From Nocardioides speluncae (GTDB lineage: Bacteria > Actinomycetota > Actinomycetes > Propionibacteriales > Nocardioidaceae), in the NCBI RefSeq assembly GCF_003121585.1, contig NZ_QEOO01000050.1, positions 62,001 to 126,000 of the forward strand: a DNA stretch of 64,000 nt. The letters run 5' to 3'. The notes beneath the pieces are model-generated. The model did not search any database. It worked only from the letters and a program-made list of their open reading frames with translations, and was not told the origin of the DNA. Numbering within the stretch: position 1 is the stretch's first letter; each line of letters opens with the position of its first letter. Position numbers and translations under genes: made by a program. Below are positions 40,817 to 50,270 of the stretch, piece after piece.

Positions 40817-42889
40817 ATGACGACCACCCGCAAACTCCTGCCCCTGATCCAGAGCGGGCCGCACGGCTCGCGGAGCTGGGCGACCTGCTACTACCGGTGC
40901 GGCAACGCCTGCGACCACCCGGAGCCCAACACCTCCGACAACACGCACGTTTCCACTTTGATCGAGGGCGCACTCGCTCGGCGTGCGCTCCTCCGCGGCG
41001 CGGCGGTCGGTGCCGGCGCGCTCGTCGTCGGTCACGCCGCGGTCGGGTCCGCGGCGGCCGCGCCTGGCCCGGACGTCGCCACTCGGGGCGGCGATCACGA
41101 CGACTACGACGGCGGCGACAACCCGGCCACGGGCCGGTGGACGCCGGTGGCGCCGAACGTGCGCGACGAGCTCAGCGTGCCGCACGGCTACGCGACCACC
41201 GTCGTCGCGTCCTGGGGCGACCCGGTCGTCGCGGGCGCGCCGGCGTTCGACGCGCTGAAGCAGACGCCGGAGTCCGCGGCGCTCCAGTTCGGCTACAACT
41301 GCGACTATGTCGGCATCCTGCCGCTGGACCGCAAGCACTCGCTGCTGGTGTGCAATCACGAGTACACCAACGAGGAGCTGATGTTCCCCGGCGACGGCTC
41401 GTACGACGCCGACACGATCCGCAAGATCGCGATCCAGTCGCACGGCATGTCGGTGCTGAAGATCAAGCGCCGCCGCAACGGTTCGTTCGAGGCCGTGCAC
41501 CCGCGGGAGTCGGCGTACAACCGCCGGATCACCGGCACCACCAAGTTCAAGGTCGACGGCCCGGCGGCTGGCGACGCGCGGCTGAAGACCACGGCCGACC
41601 CGACCGGCTCCGAGGTGCTCGGCACCTTCAACAACTGCGCCGGCGGCCTGACGCCGTGGGGCACGGTGCTGTCCGGCGAGGAGAACTTCAACCAGTACTT
41701 CGAGTCCTCCACCGGCACGACGGACCCGCGGTACGCCGCCAGCTACAAGCGCTACGGCATCGCCGCGACGGCGGGCCGTGGCTGGGCGAAGGTCGACCCG
41801 CGCTTCGACCTGGGCAAGGAGCCGCACGAGCCCTTCCGCTTCGGCTGGATCGTCGAGATCGACCCCTACGACCGTCGTTCGACGCCGCGCAAGCACACGA
41901 TGCTCGGCCGGTTCAAGCACGAGGGCGCCAACGTCGCGGTCGCCGACGACGGCCACGCCGTCGCCTACATGGGCGACGACGAGCGCGGCGACTACCTCTA
42001 CAAGTTCGTGTCGAAGAACAAGGTCCGTCGCGGCGACTCGAGCTCGGCCAAGCGGCACAACATGACGCTGCTGACCGAGGGCACGCTGTACGTCGCGAAG
42101 CTCACCGGCGACGGCTCCGCCGACGGCGAGTACGACGGCACCGGCGAGTGGATCAAGCTGACCACCGACAAGCAGTCGTTCGTGGACGGCATGAGCGTGG
42201 CCGACGTACTCATCGACACCCGGCTGGCCGCCGACAAGGTCGCCCCGACCAAGATGGACCGTCCCGAGGACGTCGACGTCAACCCGGCCAACGGCAAGAT
42301 CTACGCCGCACTGACCAACAACTCCAACCGGGGTACGACGCACCCGGTCGACGAGGCGAACCCGCTCGCAGAAAGCCACACCCGCGACCACCTCGACGGC
42401 CCGCTGGTCAAGAAGAGCGGCAACCGCAACGGCTACGTGCTGGAGCTCACCGAGGACGGCGGCGACCACTCCGGCACCGCGTTCCGGTGGACGCTGCTGC
42501 TGGTGTGCGGCGACCCGGAGGCACCGGAGACCTACTTCGCCGGCTTCCCGAAGGACAAGGTCAGCCCGATCAGCTGCCCGGACAACGTCGCGTTCGACTC
42601 GCGCGGCAACCTGTGGATCTCCACCGACGGCAACGTCCTCGGCTCCAACGACGGCATCTTCCGGGTGCCGCTGAAGGGAAGCCGCCGGGGCCAGGTCCAG
42701 CAGTTCCTGAGCACGCCGGTCGCCGCCGAGGCGTGTGGTCCGTTCGTCAGCCACCGTGACGAGGCCGTCTGGGTCGCCGTCCAGCACCCGGGCGAGGCGA
42801 CTGGCTCGACGTTCGACCAGCCGGTAAGCACCTGGCCGCACACGCACGACTTCCCGCGGCCGTCGGTGGCGGTGGCCTACCGCCGCTGA
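40817..42889 (+). CDS. phoX: PhoX family (DUF839) alkaline phosphatase, probably Tat-exported
   Basis: 690 aa. PhoX features: LDRKHSLLVCNHEYTNEELM, LTPWGTVLSGEENFNQYF, KHTMLGRFKHEGANVAVADD, VAYMGDDERGDYLYKFVS, MDRPEDVDVNPANGKIYAAL and PDNVAFDSRGNLWISTDG, which supply the Fe/Ca cofactor ligands of the family. An RRALLRGAAVGAGALVVG stretch near residue 55 is an unusually placed Tat-like signal with a long n-region holding CYYRCGNACDH. It releases phosphate from organic phosphomonoesters outside the membrane. ATG 40817 has GAGGGAC upstream. A PHO box in the promoter indicates induction at low phosphate. Confidence 0.9.
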   Translation: MTTTRKLLPLIQSGPHGSRSWATCYYRCGNACDHPEPNTSDNTHVSTLIEGALARRALLRGAAVGAGALVVGHAAVGSAAAAPGPDVATRGGDHDDYDGGDNPATGRWTPVAPNVRDELSVPHGYATTVVASWGDPVVAGAPAFDALKQTPESAALQFGYNCDYVGILPLDRKHSLLVCNHEYTNEELMFPGDGSYDADTIRKIAIQSHGMSVLKIKRRRNGSFEAVHPRESAYNRRITGTTKFKVDGPAAGDARLKTTADPTGSEVLGTFNNCAGGLTPWGTVLSGEENFNQYFESSTGTTDPRYAASYKRYGIAATAGRGWAKVDPRFDLGKEPHEPFRFGWIVEIDPYDRRSTPRKHTMLGRFKHEGANVAVADDGHAVAYMGDDERGDYLYKFVSKNKVRRGDSSSAKRHNMTLLTEGTLYVAKLTGDGSADGEYDGTGEWIKLTTDKQSFVDGMSVADVLIDTRLAADKVAPTKMDRPEDVDVNPANGKIYAALTNNSNRGTTHPVDEANPLAESHTRDHLDGPLVKKSGNRNGYVLELTEDGGDHSGTAFRWTLLLVCGDPEAPETYFAGFPKDKVSPISCPDNVAFDSRGNLWISTDGNVLGSNDGIFRVPLKGSRRGQVQQFLSTPVAAEACGPFVSHRDEAVWVAVQHPGEATGSTFDQPVSTWPHTHDFPRPSVAVAYRR

Positions 42890-42909
42890 CCGGCGAAAAA
42901 CACAGACAG

Positions 42910-42954
42910 GACCGCGGCGCGGTGTGCGCGCGCCGCGGTCCGTCGGTGATTTTT
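42910..42954. terminator. Strong rho-independent-like terminator after phoX
   Basis: GACCGCGGCGCG (42910-42921) and CGCGCCGCGGTC (42929-42940) are perfect complements with loop GTGTGCG, followed after a short gap by TTTTT (42950-42954). Confidence 0.85.
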
Positions 42955-43022
42955 GGGACACTCTTCACGTAGCTGAGGGGCCCTCGCTAGGGTCTCGGGA
43001 AACCGACTCGGAATGGGTGTGT

Positions 43023-43736
43023 ATGAGCTTCTTCGACTTCCTGAAGTCGACCACCAGGTACGCCGGCAGCAAGAGCGCGGTCGGGAGACTGGACCTGCGC
43101 CGCGAGTTCCTGGTTTCGCCGTACCAGACCGAGATCAACGGAGCCCGGATCCTCGACCTGGCCTCCCACGACGGCCGCTGGTCCTACGCCCTGGCGGCCG
43201 CGGGAGCACGCGAGGTCGTGGGGATCGAGGCGCGCCCGGAGTTGATCGCACAGTTCGACGAGTACCCGCACGGCGAGGTCCGGGACCGAATCTCGTTCAT
43301 CGAGGCCGACGTCTTCGATGAGCTTCCGGCGATGGTGGACCGCGGCGAGAAGTTCGAGGTGGTCGCGATCTACGGCCTCTACTACCACATCATGGATCAC
43401 TACCGGCTGCTCAAGCTGGTGTCCCAGCTGAAGCCGAAGCTGGTGATCATCGACAGCGAGTTCGCCACCTACAAACAGCCCATGATCAAGCTGATGTACG
43501 AGGACACCGGCAAGTTCCTCAACACGATCGCGCACGTCGACGGCCAGCAGCGCGCCCCGATCGGCATCCCGAGCCACGCGGCGATGGAGATGATGGCCGG
43601 CTCGCTCGGCTACACCGTCGAGTGGGCCAACTGGTACGACGTACCGCCGGAGAAGCGCAAGGGCCTGGGCGAGTACTACCGGGACCCGAAGGAAGTGGAC
43701 CGGCGACGCGGAACCTGCGCCCTGCGCCCGGCGTAG
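43023..43736 (+). CDS. Class I SAM-dependent methyltransferase
   Basis: 237 aa. The SAM-binding motif is ILDLASHDGRWSYALAAAGA, followed by acidic VVGIEARPEL and later FEVVAIYGLYYHIMDHYRLL. The remainder resembles small-molecule or sugar-type methyltransferases; the substrate is not evident. ATG at 43023 (MSFFDFLKSTTRY) is used; the ribosome site is weak. It stands between the phoX terminator and the convergent polyprenyl synthase gene, with no obvious partner. Confidence 0.82.
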   Translation: MSFFDFLKSTTRYAGSKSAVGRLDLRREFLVSPYQTEINGARILDLASHDGRWSYALAAAGAREVVGIEARPELIAQFDEYPHGEVRDRISFIEADVFDELPAMVDRGEKFEVVAIYGLYYHIMDHYRLLKLVSQLKPKLVIIDSEFATYKQPMIKLMYEDTGKFLNTIAHVDGQQRAPIGIPSHAAMEMMAGSLGYTVEWANWYDVPPEKRKGLGEYYRDPKEVDRRRGTCALRPA

Positions 43737-43745
43737 AGAAGAGGC

Positions 43746-43759
43746 CGAGCGAAGCGAGC
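43746..43759. repeat. Short repeat CGAGCGAAGCGAGC
   Basis: The same 14-mer, in reverse complement, is present in frame inside nuoM at 47907-47921. Here it lies just after the methyltransferase stop. It is a direct-repeat type motif (GAGC-GAA-GCGAGC). Confidence 0.4.
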
Positions 43760-43828
43760 GCCTCCTCCGCGTCGGGCAGGAGCCGGGTCAACGTGCTCCC
43801 GCGTCGACACGGGCCGGGTCGGCGTGAG

Positions 43829-44848
43829 TTAGGCCGTGCGGGTGGCGACGACGTCGGCGAAGGCCTCGAGGGCCTGGCGGACACCGCCCTCGGGGAGTGC
43901 CGCCAGCAGGGCCTTGGCCTCGGCGGCGCGGGCGATGACGTAGGCACGGGCCTCGGCCATCGCGGGGTGCTTGCGGAGCAGAGCCAGAGTCTCGGCGTGC
44001 CGGGCGTCGTCGGTGAGGTCGCTGCCGAGCAGCTCAAGCAGGCGGGCGTCGGCGGGGTCGGTGGACCGCTGCGCCATCAGCACCGGCAGCGTCGGGACGC
44101 CCTCGCGGAGGTCGGTGCCGGGAGTCTTGCCGGACTCGTCGGAGTCCGAGCCGATGTCGAGGATGTCGTCGGAGAGCTGGAAGGCGATGCCGACGATCTC
44201 GGCGTACGCCGCGAGCGCCTCCTCGACCTCGCGCGAGGCGCCGCCGAAGCGGGCGCCGTACAGGGCGGAGGTGGCGATCAGGGAGCCGGTCTTGCCGGCG
44301 ACCACGCGCAGGTAGTGCTCCAGCGGATCCGCGCCCTCCGCGGGCTTCACGGTCTCCAGGATCTGGCCCTCGACCAGCCGGGTGAAGGTCTGCGCCTGGA
44401 TCCGGACCGCGTCCGCGCCGAGGTCGGCGGTGAGCTCGGAGGAGCGGGAGAAGAGCCAGTCGCCGGTGAGGATCGCGACCAGGTTGTCCCAGCGCGAGTG
44501 GGCTGACTCGGTGCCGCGGCGCATGTCCGCCTCGTCCATCACGTCGTCGTGGTAGAGCGAGGCCAGGTGGGTCAGCTCGACCACGCAGGCGGCAGTGATC
44601 ACGTCGTCGCTGTCGGCGCGGTCGCCGGCCTCGGCGGCCAGCAGCACCAGCAGCGGCCGGAACCGCTTGCCGCCGGCCTCCATCAGGTGTCGCGCCGCCT
44701 CGGTGACGAAGTCAGCCTCGCTCTGGATGTGGGCGTACAGCGCCTTCTCGACCACGTCCAGCCGAGCATTCAGCCTGGCCGCGAGCTCCTCATCATCGAT
44801 GGGGAGGGCGAGGCCTGAGCTGGTCGGGCTGGCGGGTGAGGCGGTCAC
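43829..44848 (-). CDS. Long-chain polyprenyl diphosphate synthase (probable menaquinone side-chain enzyme)
   Basis: 339 aa trans-prenyltransferase. The first Asp-rich motif is HDDVMDEADMRRG near residue 108, the second QLSDDILDIGSD near 236, and GGKRFRPLLVLLAAEAG near 57 binds IPP. It builds a long all-trans prenyl chain; position at the end of the nuo operon suggests the menaquinone tail. GTG at 44848 overlaps nuoN by 4 bp; the long open frame that continues upstream in this phase is only the shadow of nuoN. Chain length cannot be read with certainty. Confidence 0.92.
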   Translation of the reverse strand: MTASPASPTSSGLALPIDDEELAARLNARLDVVEKALYAHIQSEADFVTEAARHLMEAGGKRFRPLLVLLAAEAGDRADSDDVITAACVVELTHLASLYHDDVMDEADMRRGTESAHSRWDNLVAILTGDWLFSRSSELTADLGADAVRIQAQTFTRLVEGQILETVKPAEGADPLEHYLRVVAGKTGSLIATSALYGARFGGASREVEEALAAYAEIVGIAFQLSDDILDIGSDSDESGKTPGTDLREGVPTLPVLMAQRSTDPADARLLELLGSDLTDDARHAETLALLRKHPAMAEARAYVIARAAEAKALLAALPEGGVRQALEAFADVVATRTA

Positions 44849-46449
44849 CTGATGAATTCTCCCGCATTGGCTGCCATCTCCAGCACCGGCCCCGGGAGTA
44901 CGCCGAGCAGCACGGTCACACCGACGCCCATCGCGATCGCCGTCGCGGTCAGCACCGACGGCATGGTGACCGCCGGCGCCTCGCCCGGCGCGGGCTCGGT
45001 GAAGTACATCAGCACGATCACCCGGATGTAGAAGAACGCCGCCACCACACTGCTCAGCGCCGCCGCCACCACGACCGGCCAGGCGCCCGCGGACATCGCG
45101 GCGGAGAAGACCGCCCACTTGCCGGTGAAGCCGGAGGTCAGCGGGATGCCGGCGAGGCCGAGCAGGAACAGCGCGAAGATGCCGGCCACAACCGGCGACT
45201 CCTTGCCGAGCCCTGCCCAGCGCTTCAGGTTGGTCACCTCGCCGCTGGCGTCGCGCACCAGCGAGACGACCGCGAACGAGCCGATCGTCAGGAAGCCGTA
45301 GGTGACCAGGTAGAAGAGCACCGCCTGGGTGGAGGTGATCTGGCCGGGCGTGATGTCGCCGGTGGCCCGGAGGCCGAGGACGCCGGTGAGCAGGAACCCG
45401 GTGTGCGCCACCGAGGAGTAGGCCAGCATCCGCTTCACGTCGGTCTGCGCGACCGCGAGGATCACGCCGACCACCATCGACAGGATCGCAAGCGCCCACA
45501 GCAGCGGCGACCAGTTCCAGCGCTCGTTGCCGAACGCGACGTAGAAGAGCCGGAGCAGCGCACCGAAGGCCGCCACCTTGGTGGCCGCCGCCATGAACGC
45601 GGTGACCGCGGTCGGGGCGCCCTGGTAGACGTCCGGCGTCCAGGCCTGGAACGGCGCCGCGCCGACCTTGAACAGCAGCCCGACGGAGAGCAGGCCGATG
45701 CCGGTCAGCAGCAGCGCGTGATTGCCAGTGGAGTTGGCGATGGCGTCGTTGATACCGCCGAAGTCCATGGTCCCGGCGTACCCGTAGACCAGCGCCAGGC
45801 CGTAGAGGAAGAACCCGGAGGAGAACGCGCCGAGCAGGAAGTACTTCAGCGCCGCCTCCTGGCTCAGCAGCCGGCGCCGACGGGCCAGGCCGCAGAGCAG
45901 GTAGAGCGGCAGCGACAGCACCTCGAGCGCGACGAACAGCGTCAGCAGGTCGTTCGAGGCCGGGAACAGCATCATGCCGCCGACCGCGAACAGCATCAGC
46001 GGGAAGACCTCGGTGTGGTCCAGCCCGCGGGTCGACGCCTGCCGCTCGGCCTCGGTGCCGGGGATCGCGGCGGCCTGGCCGGCGAAGGCCGACACCCCGC
46101 CTTCGAGCTGGCGCTCGGCGAACAGCAGGATCCCGGCGAACGCCAGGGCGAGGATCAGCCCCCACAGGAAGACCGTCGGCCCGTCGACCGCGATCGCGCC
46201 CTCGGCCGCGAGGATGCCGCGGCCGGCGCCGTCCTCGATCTCGGGCAGGTCGAGCGCGATGAGGATGACGCCGACGAAGGCGACCACGACGGCGGCGATC
46301 GACATCAGTGCCTGCACCGGATAGCGCAGCTTCCGCGGCAGGAACGCCTCGACGAGTACGCCGGCGCACGCGGCACCGAAGATCAGCAGCAGCGGCCAGA
46401 GCTCGGCGTACTCGATCGACGGCTTGACGAAGTCCGGTACCTCGTTCAC
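44845..46449 (-). CDS. nuoN: NADH-quinone oxidoreductase subunit N
   Basis: 534 aa antiporter-like subunit of complex I with about 14 membrane segments. Typical blocks are DLLTLFVALEVLSLPLYLLC, EAALKYFLLGAFSSGFFLYG and TDVKRMLAYSSVAHTGFLLT, which hold the conserved Glu and Lys of proton-pumping subunits. GTG start at 46449 overlaps nuoM by 4 bp. It is the last nuo gene and is coupled to the polyprenyl synthase. Confidence 0.96.
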   Translation of the reverse strand: MNEVPDFVKPSIEYAELWPLLLIFGAACAGVLVEAFLPRKLRYPVQALMSIAAVVVAFVGVILIALDLPEIEDGAGRGILAAEGAIAVDGPTVFLWGLILALAFAGILLFAERQLEGGVSAFAGQAAAIPGTEAERQASTRGLDHTEVFPLMLFAVGGMMLFPASNDLLTLFVALEVLSLPLYLLCGLARRRRLLSQEAALKYFLLGAFSSGFFLYGLALVYGYAGTMDFGGINDAIANSTGNHALLLTGIGLLSVGLLFKVGAAPFQAWTPDVYQGAPTAVTAFMAAATKVAAFGALLRLFYVAFGNERWNWSPLLWALAILSMVVGVILAVAQTDVKRMLAYSSVAHTGFLLTGVLGLRATGDITPGQITSTQAVLFYLVTYGFLTIGSFAVVSLVRDASGEVTNLKRWAGLGKESPVVAGIFALFLLGLAGIPLTSGFTGKWAVFSAAMSAGAWPVVVAAALSSVVAAFFYIRVIVLMYFTEPAPGEAPAVTMPSVLTATAIAMGVGVTVLLGVLPGPVLEMAANAGEFIR

Positions 46450-48005
46450 TTGTGGGCCTCCTCAGCAGGCACGTCGGAGACGGCGGGCGGCGGATCGACC
46501 ACGCCGACCCGCTCCATCGTCTGGTCGACCACGGGGTTGATCACGTCCAGCAGCGGCTGCGGGAAGAAGCCGAACAGCACCATCGCGACCACCACCGGGC
46601 CGACCGCGGCGATCTCGCGGATCGACAGGTCGGGCATCGTGGCCACGTCGTCGGGCGTCGGGCCGGTCATCGTGCGCTGGTACATCAGCAGCACGTAGAC
46701 GGCCGCCAGGACGATGCCGGTGACGGCGAGCGCGCCGACGTACCAGCCGTAGTCGAAGGAGCCGACCAGGACCAGGAACTCCGACACGAACGGCGACAGG
46801 CCGGGCAGGCCGAGCGTCGCCAGACCGGAGACCAGGAACAGCCCGGCCAGGATCGGCGCGGCCTTCTCGACGCCGGTCGTGGCGCTGATCGACGCGGTCC
46901 CGCGGCGCCGGACCAGGTAACCGGCGACCAGGAAGAGACCGGTCGTGGCCAGGCCGTGGTTGACCATGTAGAGGATCGCGCCGGCGGTGCCGTGCGAGTT
47001 CAGCACGAAGATGCCGAGCACGATGAAGCCGAAGTGGCTCAGCGAGGTCAGGCCGATCAGCCGCATCATGTCGTCCTGGCCGATCGCGACCAGCGCGCCG
47101 TAGATGATGCTGATCACCGCGAGCGTGACCACGAGCGGCGTTGCCCATTCGCTGGCCTCGGGGAAGAGCTCGAGGCAGAAGCGGAGCATGCCGTAGGTGC
47201 CGATCTTGTCCAGGATGCAGACCAGCAGCACGTTGGTGCCGGGCGTCGCCGACGCGGTCGTGTCGGCCAGCCAGGTGTGCACCGGGAACAGCGGACACTT
47301 GATCGCGAACGCGATGAAGAAGCCGACGAACAGCCAGCGCCCGGTCCAGGTGTCCAGCGACAGCTGGGACAGGTCCGAGATCAGGTACGACGGGTTCCCG
47401 GCGTCCGCGGCGACGGCGTACAGGCCGACCACCGAGGCCAGCATGATCAGGCCGCCGGCCAGCATGTAGATGAGGAACTTCACCGCCGCGCGGGAGCGCT
47501 CCTTGCCGCGGCCGAAGCCGCCGACCAGGAAGTACGCCGGGATCAGCGTGGCCTCGAAGACGACGTAGAACAGCAGCACGTCGGTCGCGGTGAAGACCGC
47601 GAGCGCGAGGCCCTCCAGGATCAGCACCCAGGCGAAGAAGACATTGGTGGGCCGGTCGTCGGCGTCCGGCCAGGACGCCAGGATCACGATCGGCACCAGC
47701 ACCGTGGTCAGCCCGACCATGGTCACGCCGAGGCCGTCGACACCGAGCGCGTAGTGGGCGCCGAACGCCTTGATCCACTCGTGGGTCTCGGTGAACTGCA
47801 TGCCGCCGTCGGCGTCGTACTGCAGGATCATCGCGACCGCGACGCCGAGGGTCAGCACCGACACGCTCAGCGCAACTTGTTTCGGCAGCTCAGCACTGCG
47901 CTGATTGCTCGCTTCGCTCGCAGGGGTCCGCGGCAGGAAGGCCAGCGCCACCCCACCCAGGATCGGGAGCAGGATCAGCGTGGTCAGCCAAGGGAAGTCG
48001 CTCAT
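46446..48005 (-). CDS. nuoM: NADH-quinone oxidoreductase subunit M
   Basis: 519 aa proton-translocating subunit with about 14 membrane segments. LLFYVVFEATLIPAYFLVGG contains the conserved Glu, and AIKCPLFPVHTWLADTTASA and QDDMMRLIGLTSLSHFGFIV are family marks. In the loop after the first membrane segment, ASEASNQRS is encoded by a dispersed 15-bp repeat (47907-47921). Its ATG at 48005 overlaps nuoL by 4 bp. Confidence 0.96.
   Translation of the reverse strand: MSDFPWLTTLILLPILGGVALAFLPRTPASEASNQRSAELPKQVALSVSVLTLGVAVAMILQYDADGGMQFTETHEWIKAFGAHYALGVDGLGVTMVGLTTVLVPIVILASWPDADDRPTNVFFAWVLILEGLALAVFTATDVLLFYVVFEATLIPAYFLVGGFGRGKERSRAAVKFLIYMLAGGLIMLASVVGLYAVAADAGNPSYLISDLSQLSLDTWTGRWLFVGFFIAFAIKCPLFPVHTWLADTTASATPGTNVLLVCILDKIGTYGMLRFCLELFPEASEWATPLVVTLAVISIIYGALVAIGQDDMMRLIGLTSLSHFGFIVLGIFVLNSHGTAGAILYMVNHGLATTGLFLVAGYLVRRRGTASISATTGVEKAAPILAGLFLVSGLATLGLPGLSPFVSEFLVLVGSFDYGWYVGALAVTGIVLAAVYVLLMYQRTMTGPTPDDVATMPDLSIREIAAVGPVVVAMVLFGFFPQPLLDVINPVVDQTMERVGVVDPPPAVSDVPAEEAHK
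47907..47921. repeat. Dispersed short repeat within nuoM
   Basis: GCTCGCTTCGCTCGC is the reverse complement of the 43746 repeat with one extra base. It is read in frame in the loop between membrane segments 1 and 2 of NuoM. Confidence 0.4.
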
Positions 48006-49957
48006 GCGAAGTTCACCGCCAGCAGGGCCAGTACGACGAGCAGGGCGCCGCCGAACACGGACAGGGCATAAGACCGGACGAAGCCGTTCTGGACTCGCCG
48101 GAACACGTTGGCGAACCCGCCGGTGGTGGCGCTGCCGCCCTCGACCAGGCCATCGACCACGGTTCTGTCGAAGACCGCCAGGCCCTTGACCAGGGCGCCG
48201 GTCGGCTGCACCACGAGGGTGTCGTTGATGTCGTCCATGTAGATGTCGGCGCGCGCGGCCTTGGTCGCGAACGACACGTCCTGGGGCGCCTCGCGCGGGA
48301 TCTCGTCGGGCACCTGGAACACCAGCCAGGCCACCGCGACCCCGACCGCCACCACGGCGACCACGATGCCGCTGAACACGATCGGCGGCACGAACAGCTC
48401 GTGATGCTCGGCGTGGCCGACCACCGGGGTCAGCCAGTCGACGATCCAGTCACCGGCCAGCAGCACGCCGCCGAGCACCGACAGCGCGGCGAGGACGACC
48501 AGCGGGCCGGTCATTACCGCGGGCGACTCGTGCGGGTGTACGTCGTCGGCCCACCGCTTCTTGGTGAAGAAGGTCAGCAGCATCAGCCGGGTCATGTAGA
48601 ACGCGGTGATGCCGGCACCGAGCAGCGCACACAGGCCGATCACCCAGTTGTCGGCCCACGCGGCCTCGATGATCTTGTCCTTGGACCAGAACCCGGAGAA
48701 GCCCGGGAAGCCGATGATCGCGAGGTAGCCCATCGCGAAGGTCAGGAAGGTGACCGGGACCATCTTCTGCAGCGCGCCGTAGTGGCGCATGTCGACGTCG
48801 TCGTTCATCGCGTGCATCACCGAGCCGGCGCCCAGGAACATGTTGGCCTTGAAGAAGCCGTGGGTCAGCAGGTGGAAGATCGCGAACGGGTAGCCGACCA
48901 CGCCGAGGCCCGCGGCCAGGTGCATGTAGCCGATCTGGCTCATCGTCGACCCAGCGAGCGCCTTCTTGATGTCGTCCTTCGCGCACCCGATCACCGCGCC
49001 CCACAGCAGGGTGACGGTGCCGACGATGACCACCACGGTCTGCGCGGTCGGCGCGTACTCGAAGACGAAGTTGGAGCGGACGATCAGGTAGACGCCGGCG
49101 GTGACCATGGTCGCGGCGTGGATCAGCGCCGACACCGGGGTCGGGCCCTCCATCGCGTCCAGCAGCCAGGCCTGCAGCGGCACCTGGGCGGACTTGCCGC
49201 AGGCGCCGAGGAGCAGCAGCAGGCCGATGATCGTCATCCGGTCCTCGCTGGCATTGCCGGCCGCCTCGCTGATGCCGGCGAACGCCGTCGTACCGAAGCT
49301 GACGAACATCAGCATGATCGCCAGCGACATGCCGAGGTCGCCGACCCGGTTCATCACGAACGCCTTCACGCCCGCGGCGGCCGCGGTCGGCTTGTGCTGC
49401 CAGAAGCTGATCAGCAGGTACGACGCCAGGCCGACGCCCTCCCAGCCGAGGAACAGGCCGAGGTAGTTGGCCGACATCACCAGCATCAGCATCGCGGCGA
49501 CGAACAGGTTGAGGTAGCCGAAGAACCGGCGGCGGCGCGCGTCATGGGCCATGTAGCCGACCGAGTAGAGGTGGATCAGCCCGCCGACGCCGGTGATCAG
49601 CAGCATGAACAACGCCGACAGCGGGTCGTAGAGCAGGTCCATCCCGACCTCGAACCTGCCGGTGTCGATCCAGGTGTAGAGGTGCTGGCCGACCTGCCGC
49701 TCGCCCTCGTCGCGGCCCATCAGCGCGGCGAGCAGCACGCAGCTGAGCACGAACGACGCGGCCGGCGCGGCCACGCCGAGCCAGTGCCCCCACGAGTCGG
49801 TACGCCGGCCGCCGAGCAGCAGGATCGCGGCGCTGGCCAGCGGCAGCGCGATCACCAGCCAGAGCAGGCTGAAGACGCCGTCCGCCTCGGTCGGGGCAAC
49901 CACCGGGACATGTACTTCGGACGCGGCCGTCACCAGGGACGCGGTCATTGAGGTCAT
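48002..49957 (-). CDS. nuoL: NADH-quinone oxidoreductase subunit L
   Basis: 651 aa, the largest antiporter-like subunit, with about 16 membrane segments and the long lateral helix toward the C-terminus. FLGWEGVGLASYLLISFW, SAQVPLQAWLLDAMEGPTPV, SALIHAATMVTAGVYLIVRS and CAKDDIKKALAGSTMSQIGY are standard NuoL blocks. It starts 13 bp after nuoK; ATG 49957 or an ATG three codons later are both possible. Confidence 0.96.
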   Translation of the reverse strand: MTSMTASLVTAASEVHVPVVAPTEADGVFSLLWLVIALPLASAAILLLGGRRTDSWGHWLGVAAPAASFVLSCVLLAALMGRDEGERQVGQHLYTWIDTGRFEVGMDLLYDPLSALFMLLITGVGGLIHLYSVGYMAHDARRRRFFGYLNLFVAAMLMLVMSANYLGLFLGWEGVGLASYLLISFWQHKPTAAAAGVKAFVMNRVGDLGMSLAIMLMFVSFGTTAFAGISEAAGNASEDRMTIIGLLLLLGACGKSAQVPLQAWLLDAMEGPTPVSALIHAATMVTAGVYLIVRSNFVFEYAPTAQTVVVIVGTVTLLWGAVIGCAKDDIKKALAGSTMSQIGYMHLAAGLGVVGYPFAIFHLLTHGFFKANMFLGAGSVMHAMNDDVDMRHYGALQKMVPVTFLTFAMGYLAIIGFPGFSGFWSKDKIIEAAWADNWVIGLCALLGAGITAFYMTRLMLLTFFTKKRWADDVHPHESPAVMTGPLVVLAALSVLGGVLLAGDWIVDWLTPVVGHAEHHELFVPPIVFSGIVVAVVAVGVAVAWLVFQVPDEIPREAPQDVSFATKAARADIYMDDINDTLVVQPTGALVKGLAVFDRTVVDGLVEGGSATTGGFANVFRRVQNGFVRSYALSVFGGALLVVLALLAVNFA

Positions 49958-49970
49958 GTGGGTCTCTTCC

Positions 49971-50270
49971 TCAGTACTTCAGGAGGCTGGCGTCGTCGAC
50001 GGAGGCCGAGCGCCGGGTCCGGAAGATGGTCATGATGATCGCGAGCCCGACCACGACCTCGGCCGCGGCCACGACCATGACGAAGAACGCCGCGATCTGG
50101 CCGTCGAGGTTGCCGTGCTGCTTGGCGAAGGTCACCAGTGCGAGGTTGCTGGCGTTGAGCATCAGCTCCACGCACATGAACACCACGATCGCGTTGCGCC
50201 GGGTCAGCACGCCCACGCAGCCGATGGTGAACAGGATCGCGGAGAGGATGATGTACGGCTCGGTGTTCAC
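49971..50270 (-). CDS. nuoK: NADH-quinone oxidoreductase subunit K
   Basis: 99 aa with three membrane segments, the standard size. IGCVGVLTRRNAIVVFMCVE then LMLNASNLALVTFA holds the conserved Glu of the proton path. GTG start at 50270 overlaps the nuoJ stop by 4 bp. Confidence 0.96.
   Translation of the reverse strand: MNTEPYIILSAILFTIGCVGVLTRRNAIVVFMCVELMLNASNLALVTFAKQHGNLDGQIAAFFVMVVAAAEVVVGLAIIMTIFRTRRSASVDDASLLKY

Noticed and set aside
43829..46369. Fusion of a proline/arginine-rich domain to the polyprenyl synthase (846-codon open frame)
   Set aside because: The extra part is the out-of-phase shadow of nuoN; the synthase has its own GTG start overlapping the nuoN stop.
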